In this document: positions 24,386 through 34,858 of the stretch, piece after piece
Numbering within the stretch: the stretch's first letter is position 1
How the letters are laid out: every line of letters starts with the position of its first letter
Origin: Cadophora sp. MPI-SDFR-AT-0126
Taxonomy: Eukaryota > Ascomycota > Leotiomycetes > Helotiales > Ploettnerulaceae
Reading direction: 5' to 3'
Assembly (NCBI GenBank): GCA_020747065.1
Contig: JAGMVK010000008.1
Coordinates: 310,001 to 374,000, forward strand
DNA: 64,000 nucleotides
Notes under the pieces: model-generated
Told to the model about the DNA's origin: nothing
Databases searched by the model: none
The model's input: the letters and a program-made list of their open reading frames with translations, nothing else
Made by a program: the position numbers and the translations under genes

Positions 24386-25279
24386 CTAATCCGCGCTCTT
24401 CATCATCCCCTCATAGCACTTCGCGACAGCCCCCTCAACTTCGGTGTAAGTCTGGCCTTGGACCCAGATAGCCTTCCCATTGACCTGCTCCCCATCTCTT
24501 ACAGCTAACATCCCCACCGCATTCGCAACATCAGCAGGAGAGATCCGAAGACTTCCCTTAGCGTACGGCGGAGAGACACAACTTGTCATCGGCATCTCTG
24601 TCAGCCACGGCGCAACGAGCCCAATAGAGATATTATTCTGTTCCAATTCCGCCTTCTGGGAAGTAGCTCGCACGAGGCCCAGGACTGCATGTTTGGACGC
24701 GCAGTACATATCCTGCGGACTCATACCCATGTAGCTCGCTGCCGAGCCAGTCACGATGATCCGACCGCCTCCGGATTCCTTCATATGATGCACAGTTAGC
24801 TTGACGCCGTAGATGACGCCGAACAAATTGATATCCAGGATTGTGCTGGGAGGACATGCTAAGTAATTTCCGTCCATCTCGTCGGCGAGGTAGTTGAATT
24901 TGACTTGGGTTTGAGCTTCCACGAGCTCTTTTCCGTCTGGAGCGTTGAAGAAGACCATTTCCGGATTCACTCCTGCATTGCACACCACGATATCGAGACG
25001 CTTGTGAGGGGAGTGAGAGAGTGCTGTGGAGAAAAGGTGCAACTGGTCGCTCCATTTCGAGACGTCGCATCTGACGAAGAGGGTATTGTTGCCGAGTTCA
25101 GCTGCAGCTTGCTCGCCGCGTTCGGTATTTATGTCTGCAATGATGACAGTGGCACCGTTGGAGACGCATAACTGAGCGATCGTGAAGCCAATACCTTGGC
25201 TACCTCCCGTGATAATTGCAGTCTTGTTTTGGAGGCCAGACTTCAGTTCTGCTTCGCTGGGAGAGTTCAAGGCTGACAT
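24386..25279 (-). CDS. Short-chain dehydrogenase/reductase (SDR)
   Basis: NAD(P)-dependent oxidoreductase with a Rossmann fold, resembling 15-hydroxyprostaglandin-dehydrogenase-like SDRs of fungi; the substrate is unknown. It is a single exon of about 297 aa. The coenzyme loop is TGGSQGIG at residues 25-32, the adenine-pocket motif is CNAG (VVCNAGVN), and the catalytic residues are Ser in VTGSAASYMG and the Tyr/Lys pair in YCASK. The Asp in IIADIN after the second strand favours NAD over NADP (family rule). I chose the Met at 25279 (MSALNSPSE); an in-frame Met eight codons upstream at 25303 is possible but has a weaker context. There is no targeting signal, so it is probably cytosolic. No neighbouring biosynthetic genes hint at a pathway. 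Confidence 0.9.
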   Translation of the reverse strand: MSALNSPSEAELKSGLQNKTAIITGGSQGIGFTIAQLCVSNGATVIIADINTERGEQAAAELGNNTLFVRCDVSKWSDQLHLFSTALSHSPHKRLDIVVCNAGVNPEMVFFNAPDGKELVEAQTQVKFNYLADEMDGNYLACPPSTILDINLFGVIYGVKLTVHHMKESGGGRIIVTGSAASYMGMSPQDMYCASKHAVLGLVRATSQKAELEQNNISIGLVAPWLTEMPMTSCVSPPYAKGSLRISPADVANAVGMLAVRDGEQVNGKAIWVQGQTYTEVEGAVAKCYEGMMKSAD

Positions 25280-26185
25280 CGTGGGATTGATAGCACAAAT
25301 CAAATGAGTGGATAGATATCGAATAGGTATGGTAAAGAGTTCAGGCCCACATTGAGTACTGGCATTTAGAAACGGATCAGATTATCGTGAGATATGGCAA
25401 AAATGTCGCTTCTCCCAGCACTGCAAGTGTACCCCGCACTCTTAGGCCCAGTCCGCTGACTCGTCCATTTGTTCGGGATGATAAACCAGGCATGACATAG
25501 CCTGACTTGGGGGACTTTCCGGGGCACATGCATTGTATGGATAATTATTCGACTGCGACTCTGAAAAATCATCCCATTAACTTCTACCATCTCATTTCGT
25601 CAGGACATTATTATGATGATGTTTAATTCGATTTGTTGGTTTTCAAAAGGAAAACAATCATCGGCTTGAGTGTGGTCTATTTACAGTTCGATCATTCCCC
25701 CGTCTTACTATTCGCGGGGGAGGCTGAGCCGAAGGATCCCGCACCCTTCACCTGTCATTTTCCAGCATTCATCTGATGTTTGGGATTGGCGGGCCCAAAA
25801 TAAATTTAGCGACATGTCAGCTGTGGAGCCAATGAATCAAAACCATCCTTCAGCCCTAAAGCAGGTACGAGAATAATGGGCCAGTGAGGGACGACGAAGA
25901 AGAAATTGAATTGTTTTGAAGTCGAGAACAGGAGTCTCGGCAAGCCACTTCATTGTATTTATGGAAGGGTGCTTGGGATCAGGAGGGAAGGGAGAAGGAC
26001 TTGAGGTTAATTTAAGTTGCTGCGTCTCCTAGAACTTGATGGTTCAGCTTCTTACACGGACAGTTCTCAAGCTCTTTGCCAAAGACAAAACCAAGCCTTT
26101 GAACTCGAGAAATCCAAAGGAGAATTCTACCTCCCTCCTATCACCAGCCAGCATCATCACCTCTTCGGTCGGAGCAATTCTCATC
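25280..26185. other. Shared upstream region of SDR and secreted protein
   Basis: Divergent promoter of about 900 bp. Short frames (25366-25590 and 25670-25876) lack domains. No element recognised with confidence. Confidence 0.45.
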
Positions 26186-26476
26186 ATGAAATTCACCTCC
26201 ATCTTCACCCTCCTCTCCATTGCAGCCTCATTCGTAGTCGGCAACCCTCTCAGCACCGAGAACGATCTCGAAAAGCGAGCCTCTTGCATTGCATTCCATG
26301 CCGGAAAGTTCTTTGGCGGCACCTGCGTCGATGTTCGGAAGGGGAAACAGTGTGTGAACGGACTATTGGTCACGGGTTGGTGCGAGGGAGGGAATACCAT
26401 TATCTGCTGTATCAAGGGGAAGACTATGTGTGATCCCGGGGCGAATACTGGGATTGGAGATGCTCCAAAAGAGTGA
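26186..26476 (+). CDS. Small cysteine-rich secreted protein (effector/antimicrobial candidate)
   Basis: 96-aa single-exon protein. Residues 1-19 form a clean signal peptide (MKFTSIFTLLSIAASFVVG). A short propeptide NPLSTENDLEKR follows and ends in a Kex2-type LEKR site, leaving a mature peptide of about 64 aa. The mature part holds seven cysteines: ASC, GTC, QC, WC, the ICC pair, and MC. Six could form three disulphides and one would be unpaired. This layout is typical of secreted fungal defensin-like, antimicrobial or plant-directed effector proteins, but I recognise no named family. The start at 26186 is chosen because the same frame upstream (from 26036) is not signal-peptide-like. Confidence 0.75.
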   Translation: MKFTSIFTLLSIAASFVVGNPLSTENDLEKRASCIAFHAGKFFGGTCVDVRKGKQCVNGLLVTGWCEGGNTIICCIKGKTMCDPGANTGIGDAPKE

Positions 26477-26789
26477 AGGTAATGGATATGCAGTGGTGAA
26501 GAGATTCAAGTGTTTACAGAGGGGATTTCTTGGGGGAACATTCGGCTGGAGATCCTTATTGCAGCGGATATGAAAATCGATACATGTTAGTTAGTGTTGA
26601 TGGAAAGCACAAAGAACACGATGGAGTGATGATTTAGGATACATGCTTTGTGGTACACAATTTACAGATCCCATTACAAAGTCGAAACCCTGACCGCAAA
26701 CAGTATACTGGTATTATTTTGAGATTATAAACTAGCATTAGCCAGCTTCTAGGATGTTACCCAAGTATCAAACAAGTCCGAATCTTAAT
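26477..26789. other. Intergenic between convergent genes
   Basis: 3' flanks of the small secreted protein and the pectate lyase. Nothing recognised. Confidence 0.5.
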
Positions 26790-28227
26790 CTACAACTTCC
26801 CTAATCCAGAATACCGAACAACCAAAGCAGGCACATCCGCGAGAGGAGTCAACTTGTAGCTGTAAGGCGCAGTCGTAAAGTTTCCAACCTGCGTAATATT
26901 CACCCCAGATCCACCAAAATCATTCTCCGCACCCAAATTCGCATACCCATCAATCTCGTAATCCCCAAGCGGCGAGGTATTCGGCGAATCCTCAGGGATA
27001 ACCAGGCCATACGTGCTCAGCGCCTCGCGAGTATCGCCCGTGAAGACATTGCCTTCGACCAGGACCTGGTTGTCGGATCGCGAGTGGATGGCTTGGTAGC
27101 GGAAGTCTTTGTAGTAGTTGTTGTACAGGTGCTGGTGTCCGAAGCGGCCTGCGTTTCCGCGGGTGCCGAGGTTGCGCCAATAGTTGTGGTGGTAGGTGAG
27201 GTGCAGGTAGCCAAAGTCAATGGAGCGGAATTGGTCGTTGTTGCCGACGAGGGACGCTTTGTAGTGGTCGTGGAAGTAGTTCCAGGAGATGGTGATCCAG
27301 TCAGATGCGCGGATGACGTCTAGGAGTCCGTCCTGAGGATTTGTTAGTAGGGTTTGAAGAGACAATCGGGAAGTGATGGTTTTACATAAAGATCAGGACC
27401 GTTCTTGATAATGTTGGGGTTGGAGGAGAGATCGTTGTGGTCCACCCAGACGCGCGTGGTGTTCTGGATGGTCATGCAATCGTTGTCAAGTACGCCAGTG
27501 AATCTCAAATTCTGGACGATGATGTTGGTGGCATTGACGAGTGTCATGCCATTTCGTGCAATTGTTCCGTTCTTGCCACCGATGATGGACTTATTGGATC
27601 CATTGACACGGAGACGAGCTGGCAGGGCAAATTCCCCTTCGACGATGATGGTCAGGGGGTTTGCTCCCTAAGGCACGTTAGCTGTCATGGAATTGAAACT
27701 TGTGGATAAATGTACTGTGACAGCCGCAATCAGCGCCGAGCTGGCAGCTGTGCTGCCAGCAGAGATTGTGGTTGTTGGTCCTCCAGCTCCGCCACTAACA
27801 GGTCCAATTGGGTTCTCTTTTGCATATCCCTCAAGGTCGAAGGCTCCAGATGGAAGTGGTATGGCGGGGTAAGTAGCATCAGGACCGCAACTTGGGGCGG
27901 TTGGAGTAGCAGTCTAGCACATTGAGTTAGCATGTGATTTTCAATGGAACACATGGGTTTTGGGGATGTACTCACCGATGTGGCAGAAGCCGTAGTGGCA
28001 ATGCAGCTGCAGGCACTGCTCACACGACTCGCAACATTCCCAGTACAAGCCTGAGTAGCGAAAGCTGGAATTGAAGCTGTCGCTGTAGTATAAGTCCCAC
28101 AGAAAGCTCTTGCCTCAGCAATGCGTTCCGGCGAGCGCATAGCACGAAGACAGTTATCTGCATTGCAAGCTTGTGCCGAGACAGTAGCAAGGCTGCCCAA
28201 AGCAGTGAGACCGTGAATAAACTTCAT
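26790..28227 (-). CDS. Pectate lyase (PL1) with Cys-rich N-terminal extension
   Basis: Secreted lyase cleaving polygalacturonate by beta-elimination (family knowledge). Exon 1 (27976-28227) encodes a signal peptide (MKFIHGLTALGSLATVSA) and a six-Cys module (CNADNCLRAMRSPERIAEA, FC, AC, ACSC). Exon 2 (about 27713-27913) is a Pro/Ser/Gly-rich linker. Exons 3 (about 27387-27671) and 4 (26790-about 27333) hold the right-handed beta-helix: NLRFTGVLDNDCMTIQ, TRVWVDHNDLSS, DGLLDVIRASDWITISWNYF, LTYHHNYWRNLGTRG, RFGHQHLYNNYYKDF. The vWiDH calcium-side motif and the Arg-containing NYWRN segment expected in PL1 are visible. Introns all have consensus borders. Residue-level distinction between pectin and pectate lyase is not secure. 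It belongs with the neighbouring GH115 in a plant cell-wall-degrading set. Confidence 0.9.
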
Positions 28228-29509
28228 GATGAGTCCGGGCCGGGGACGAGTACAAGATTACTCAATTGATTAGCGATGGAGACGAAAAGTCTAAAAATTG
28301 GGAGATCTGGAAGTCTCTTATACTTTTTTCCTGGGGATGGACAGGGAGAGCTTCGAGAATGCCATCATATCCAGGTTCCTGCAGGGAGCTGGCAACCTAG
28401 CTCAACAGATCATTTCCTGAGCGAGATTCCTCCGTGTCCGTGACAGAGGTCCTCGAATGCATGTCCAGGGCTCAGGTGCATGGAAGGGACAAGCGACAGC
28501 GAGATGCTGGAAGATGACCCGAGATTTGATAGCTGTTTGCTGTGTAAGTTTCGAGCTTGCCCTGAGCAGCCAAGACGGAAAAGTTGACGATTAGATGAAG
28601 TGCAGTATGCGTAACGGTCCAAAGCGATGGTTGGGGTTAGTGGCATTTGCCTCACTTTGATATTGGGCTGTGGGCACCAATGGGCTGCAATCCTCTCAGC
28701 CACATTGTTCTTGGCCCTGACTAGAGGGGAGGGGCAAGAGAATTGCTGGTTCCTGTGGGATATTTAAAATCTGGAGAGAGATTGGAGCCCTCCAGATTTC
28801 TTCGACGCTGCTCTACTGAAGTTTTTCCGGGGGTGAGGCAATGAGGGGGAGATTAGGTAAAAGAGATATTCCGGATGCGGCTGGGCATGGGGCGATCTAC
28901 CCGAGCCGGAACTCAGAATTGGTCAAGTAACTCTATATTCCCCATGATGAGAACCTAATCCTCCATTAACTTGTTATAGTACATAAAGTCAATGTTAAAG
29001 TTCTCTCCGCATCGGACCCATCATTTCCAATGGCCAAAACCTTAGTCACGGGCCTCTTTATTTCATTCCATCCTCCTTGCAACCCAACATTTGCAGCCCA
29101 TCACCAAGAACTCGCCCACCAAATCTATCAGCAACCATGTGGCGTGCAGCATGCACTTCTTCCCCAGGTTCTCCCGCTGCAGAGGCGGAGTTTTCTTTTT
29201 CCTCCAGTCGTTTTCGATCATCTTCCTGGATGAATAGTTTCTTGGTCTCTTGGTATCTTGGCCCTTGGCGAAGACTAATTGTTTGGTTACTCGGCATAGC
29301 ACGTGGAATTTAGCGAGAAACTGCTCTTTTTGGAATAACCCGATGTCCGAGCTTCAATGCGAAAGAAAGGGGGTTTGATTGATAGATTTCAACAGTCAAG
29401 TAGGAACTGAATCAACCAATTATCGGAAGTAATAGAAAATAAATATTAACACTAGAATTCGAATTTTGTTTCCTTCTTCATGATTCCCCCTCCTCTCCAA
29501 ACCACCCAT
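28228..29509. other. Intergenic region upstream of pectate lyase
   Basis: Contains the pectate lyase promoter. CCGGGG (near 28240) and CTGGGG (near 28332) match the short SYGGRG carbon-repression (CreA) consensus, but single hexamers are weak evidence. No gene is supported in the rest; frames near 29030-29310 look like chance. Confidence 0.4.
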
Positions 29510-32500
29510 CTACCCCGTCGAAACCACATCCCTAACCTCCACCCCCGCAAAGTTCTCCCCCTTATACGTGCCCACCTTATCAACCCCACTCCTAAAGCTC
29601 TCGGGCGGCCCCAAATAACTCTGCCTCACACCCCCCAAGTCCACAATAATCTTCTGGAATATCACACCCGGCTCCACCGCCCAAATCTTCAGCGTATGCT
29701 TCCCCATCTTAGTCAGATTGTGTTTCGTAGTCGTCGTGTTCCCACTAGCCGTCATACCCCAGACGGAATCGGACACGGCTCCTAGCCAGCCGGGAGGGGA
29801 GCCACCTCCCGTCCAGTTGCCGACGAACTGCTTGACCTGGGGGGTCTCGGCGTCGAACGCGATGCCGTATTTGAGGGGGCGGTCGCCGCCGTTTTGGTTG
29901 AGGGAGGGGGAGAGGAGGAGGGTGACATTGGCGGCGGAGGTGTTGGTGAAGGTGTAGATGTCGTATTCGAGGACGGGGCCGGTGCCGGCGGGTTGGCTGG
30001 GGGCGAGGACGGGCATGAGGGTCACGCCTGAGAGGGTGCGGCCGTGGGATGGGAGGGTGATGTAGGAGACGCCTTTTACGGCTGTGTTGCGGGAGGAGTG
30101 CTCGGCTTCGATGGAGATGTGTTTGTCGCTTTCTACGAACCCTGTGAAGTCGGATGGGACGGCGACATTGGTAACGGGGACTTGGATCATGGGCGCGTTG
30201 TAGTTTCCCCAGCCTGTTCCGCATGAGGACGTCACGTTGATGTTGACGGTAGTGGTATTTGGTGCTGCGGGGGCTTTGGCCCAATCGATGGAGACGTAGA
30301 CTCGTGTATCAGTTCCGTTATCACCGCCTGCGTATCCGGTTTTTTGAGAGAGGAGCACGTAAGGTGACCATGGCGAGAGAGTCCATTGACAACCTGCTGT
30401 TCCTCGAGCGAACATGTCAATCCAGCGGGTTTTGGGTCCATAAGGATCCATGGGTGGGAGGACGAGTGTGCCACCCGAATTGGCGTGATATGCGTCATCA
30501 CCTGCTACAGTGGCGTTGCTTGCTTCAACGCCGACACCAATGTTTCCTGCTAGTGAAGTCTCAAGTTCCTGGACGAAGGAGAGAGGAGGCGCGGTGTTGC
30601 GCATGGGCTGTTGCCAGTATCCTGCATAGCCGAGATGGGTTTCTGCAGACATCAGTCCAGATCCTAGACTCAAATAGAACGGCAAAACAGAAACTTACGA
30701 TCCAAAATATGATTCCACTTCCCATCCAGCAAATAATGATACCTAGCCGTAAGCTGCGCATCCTTCTTAAAAGCCTTCAGGACATCCATCGCAGCATCAT
30801 TTGCCGAGTTTCTCTTCTGAATAGTCCAGTGCGCATTCTTCGCCGCCCAAATATAAATTTGATTGACTGCTTGTCCACCTAGAACCGGCTGCAAGACAAG
30901 CTCGTAGAATGCTGGCTTGGCGCTTCTGTCGAGATCATCGTAAACACCCTGCGCATCGTCGGCGAGACTCTCCCATTGTGCGAGAATGGCATCGGCTTCG
31001 TTGTAGTTGAGAACGCTGTAGAAACTCGGGTCCAGGAGCTCGTACTTTCTTCTAGCGGCATACATTCCATAGCGGTCCATGATTGAGGTTATAGCATCTG
31101 AGTGTTCGGCCCCGAATTCTCGGGTAGCCCAGAGTCTGATCCATGTAGGTGTGCTGTCGTAGCCCCACTTCGGAGTATCGTATGCAAGGTCCAAGAAATG
31201 ATTGATGGGAACCTCAAGGGCTTTGAGGTCTCCAACGTTGAGAATCCAGATACGATCAGCTTGGCGTGCATACGCGAGTTGCATCTGAAATCGTTAGACT
31301 TCCCTCCTAAGTATAACTAGTTGTAAGTACTGACCTGTTCAACCGTCTTCGAGAGCTGGATGGTATTGATCCATTTATAACTCCTTGGATCGCCCACATA
31401 ATCAACATGATAATACACCCCAGCCCCACCACTCCTTGATGTCTCATTAGCAAGAGGCAGACGTCGAATATTTCCAAAATTGTCATCCGTCCACAAAAGC
31501 GTGATATCTTCTGGCACCGTCAAGCCCAGTTGTTCGTAGTAACCCTGCACTTCCTTGTACAGACACCACATCTGAGGAATATCAGAGACATTGGTGTTGG
31601 GAAAGACTTCTGTGAGGATTTCGCGCTGTGCTTTGACGACGTTTTCGAGGACGATGACGGCTTCGCTGTCGATGAGCGGAATGGATGTGTCGTGGCTACC
31701 GCGCATGGCGATGGTGAAGAGACTGCTGGCTGCATAGGGAGCCGCGCGCTGAGCGCCGTATTTGAAGAATGGTTTAATGGAAGCGTTATTTGTGTCGTAA
31801 GCCCTGTATTTCCAACGTCAGCACTTTTCATCTCATCGACAAGCAATAGTGCTTTTTTTTTTTTGGCGTAAACCTTACCAAACTCCACTTCCGCCGTACT
31901 GCTTCCCAAAATTATTCCACTCATTCGTAGCACGCATCATCGGTTCTATCAAATCCACGGTCAGCTCCCAACATCTTGCCTCTACCCCAGGAAAAAGGTA
32001 CCAGTGTGACTACTTCCCATCACAATACCAAACGCATCAGCAAGCGGTTGATTCGCCGTATCATCCACGTTGAACATAGACCCCCACATTGCCGGCCAGA
32101 AGTAATTCGCCCTCAATCTCAGTAGGAGCTCAAAGACGTGCGGGTGATAGTAGTGGTTGAAACCCGGGCCCCATTTCCCCCTCTCATAATTGGCACTGCA
32201 AGATATTCATTCAGATTTTGGACCTTCAGACCGAGCCTCCATTAAGCCAGCAAGGGACGGAACGAAAGAAAAGATAACGTACTTCGCCCAATTCGTCAAC
32301 CCGGGCTGTTCATCATTGATAAAGATACCCCTATACTTCACACTCGGCGCCATCTGTACCTTCCTCCCCTCCTTCGCCCAAACCCCGCTCTTCCTCTTCA
32401 CGGGGACATCCGCCCACCAATACCACGGACTGACGCCCATGCCCTCACTAACATCATACAGGCCATACACCGTGCCTCTGAGATCGCTTCCGGCTATGAC

Positions 32501-33364
32501 TAGGGCTTTGTCGACGCCCGGGAGGGGCGAGGTGATGACTTGGCTGATAAAGGACTCCCATTTGCCTTTGATGGGAGAGACGTCGAGTTTGCCTGTGGAG
32601 ACGAGATGGTCGATGAGGGAGGATTTGGAGATTGTGCCGGCGATTATGACGGTTTTGGCGTTGGAATTGGTGAGGAGGGTTGGGCCGGTGAAGTTTTGCG
32701 AGGGGCCGAGAGTGTACTATTTTCATTTTCGTTCAACGTTAGTACCAGCTTGAACGAATACTTTCCTTTTCGCAAACGCCAAACCCAAAAAGCGGCTAAG
32801 CAGAGGAAGTGATTGCACTAAAAGAAGAGAAAGGAAACTCACGTTCACAAAACTCGTCACAGGCTGGAATTTATAATAAACCGTCGTCCCCGCCCCCTTC
32901 CCATCCGCAACAACAGCCTCATGCTCCGCACTCTCCGGCGGATCGCGATGGCTTCTCTCCCACGACGGCGTAAGAGTTGGCACACTCTTCCCTACCGGCG
33001 GCCCACTCCATTCTCTCTTCTCAACCTCACTCTTCCCATCCACATCCGAGCTCCTCCCCTCCAAGTCCACACTCCTTTCCAGACCCCTCTTAGTCGTACT
33101 CGAATTCGAAGCAACCCAGTTCCCCAACGTCAAATTCCTACCCGTAACCTTCCCAAAATCACCCGCTAGATCCTGCGCAGCGCGCAGAACGCCCCACCAG
33201 TCATCGGCGCTGAGTAGGATCTGGCCGTTGACGCCTCCGCCTGCGAGTTTTAGGAGATTGTTTGAGCCCCCAGGGTCGGTGGTTATGGGGGAGGATTGGC
33301 CGAGTGCTGAGACCTGATGGGAGAGGAGGAGGCCCGCGAGGGGTAGGAGGGAGGGAGGTTTCAT
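29510..33364 (-). CDS. GH115 xylan alpha-1,2-glucuronidase
   Basis: Large secreted enzyme that removes (4-O-methyl-)glucuronic acid from xylan (family knowledge). The signal peptide (MKPPSLLPLAGLLLSHQVSA) starts at 33364. Order: N-terminal domain (GQILLSADDWWGVLRAAQDLA), then the catalytic barrel with GTVYGLYDVSEGMGVSPWYWWADVPV, VKYRGIFINDEQPGLTNWA, HYYHPHVFELLLRLRANYFWPAMW and YYHVDYVGDPRSYKWINT. Next come the helical LWATREFGAEHSDAI region and a C-terminal beta-sandwich (FVESDKHISIEAEHSSRNT) as seen in bacterial GH115 structures. The ORF blocks 32723-33364, about 32207-32720, 31950-32170, 31317-31890, 30690-31284 and 29510-30640 are joined by short introns. An unusual acidic/basic insertion with dibasic sites interrupts the N-terminal domain (about residues 85-145). 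A TTATAAAC element lies about 115 bp upstream. All large conserved blocks are present, so it looks intact. Confidence 0.9.
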
Positions 33365-34858
33365 TGTTTAGTGCTCTTGCCCCGTAGCGAGTAGAAAGTA
33401 AGACAACAGTGGAGGAAAGGAGGAGGAGAATCAGCAAGCGGTAGGAAGTGCTAAATACTAACGAGGGGAGAAATGCTGTTTATAAAGAAGAGCCCTGAGA
33501 AATGCGATCACGAACTAACGCGCCGCGCGACCATGTTCGCCCAGCAGGGTAAATTCCATTTCAATGAGGAGAACGAGAGAAGATACCAAGGGTAGGTAGC
33601 TATGGTACATCCCTACCTTGTCGTACCTTGCCTCACATTGCATCCGTCCCAACTTAACTTCTGCGCAGCATAGCAGGGTAGGAATCCCAGTAGGTCTCCC
33701 ATCGAACCGACGGATTCCGTCCCGTAAACAGACAGGTCCATCAAATCCAACTCAGTGCAGTCCAATTGCGTCCTGAAGATCGCCCGGTTCAACGGATGAA
33801 CGTAAATCCAACAAGAGGGAATCAAATCATCATTTGGGAAAACCCCCATGTTAGATTAGGGTTTGGGTAAATATGTTTTGCTGTACCTTACATGCTCTAT
33901 ATTAACCGATCTTGGGAAGAGGGGTTGTAATTGCGGAGCTCGGGAGATATATTATGCGGGGTAAGGTAAGGTTAAGGAAGACACGAGGTGCATTTAGCCT
34001 GAAGCTGTACATGTGGATCGCGAGACCTTAAACTTAAACTGGACGCTATCCACTTTCTCTTTAACAGCTTATGCTCCGATTCGAACCTCGGATTAACTGT
34101 ATGGAAATCGTTACTTCATTTGAGGCGAGTCGAGAAATTCGAATTTATCCACTAGGACCTGGTACGAGATGGTACGATAGCACGCTGGACTTGACGATGA
34201 CAGCAGCGAAATGACGAGACCCCAACGACTTCATGCAATGCAATTAGTCGGTTGCGCTGCCTAAATTCAAGATTCGAGAACAAGGGTTGAGAACAACACT
34301 ACTTCACGTGTGACATGGTCAGGGTTTGCCAACCAACTTTGGCACCAACTAATCTAGATTGGTCCGTTTTGTTGGATAACGAATGTAAATGGACTAATGG
34401 GCAGGGTTCACCAAGGGACACTGGAACTATCCGGCAGGGACAAAATCCGAACGGATGGAAACGAGATTGACTTGCACGACGAGGTGGAGAACTTTTTGAT
34501 TCGAAGGAATGGAATCGCCAACCTTCAGGTACTTACAAATGCCACACGTTCCAAAAATCTGCATCCGCATCTGTAGCGCCCCAAAAGTATCAACGATGCC
34601 TTCCAGCCCAACACCAGGTTCCTATCATCTGAAAACTTACCAGCGAGGCGAAATGAATCAGTGAGTGGCGGTAAGGTTGATAGAGTCGAGGTGGCGAGTG
34701 ACTTAGCTGGTTCCAGCTCCCTCCATTCCAACAATGTCGTGTCGATAGGGGCCGTAACGATACCGAAAAGAATTATGTACGATAATCGAAAGTGGCCAAT
34801 GGAAAACAAATGGAAGTCGATAGACCTGCCAAATTTTCCTTACTCCTCCAATGTCCAA
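33365..34858. other. Intergenic, about 1.5 kb
   Basis: Promoter of GH115 (TATAAA at 33481-33486) and 3' flank of the zinc-finger gene. No domain-bearing frame found. Confidence 0.45.

Noticed and set aside
29745..30284. 179-aa Arg/Pro/His-rich frame
   Set aside because: Out-of-frame shadow of the G+C-rich GH115 last exon.
34060..34100. GGTTCGAATC-like tRNA T-arm on the minus strand
   Set aside because: The stem does not pair in tRNA register and no acceptor, D or anticodon arms could be found.
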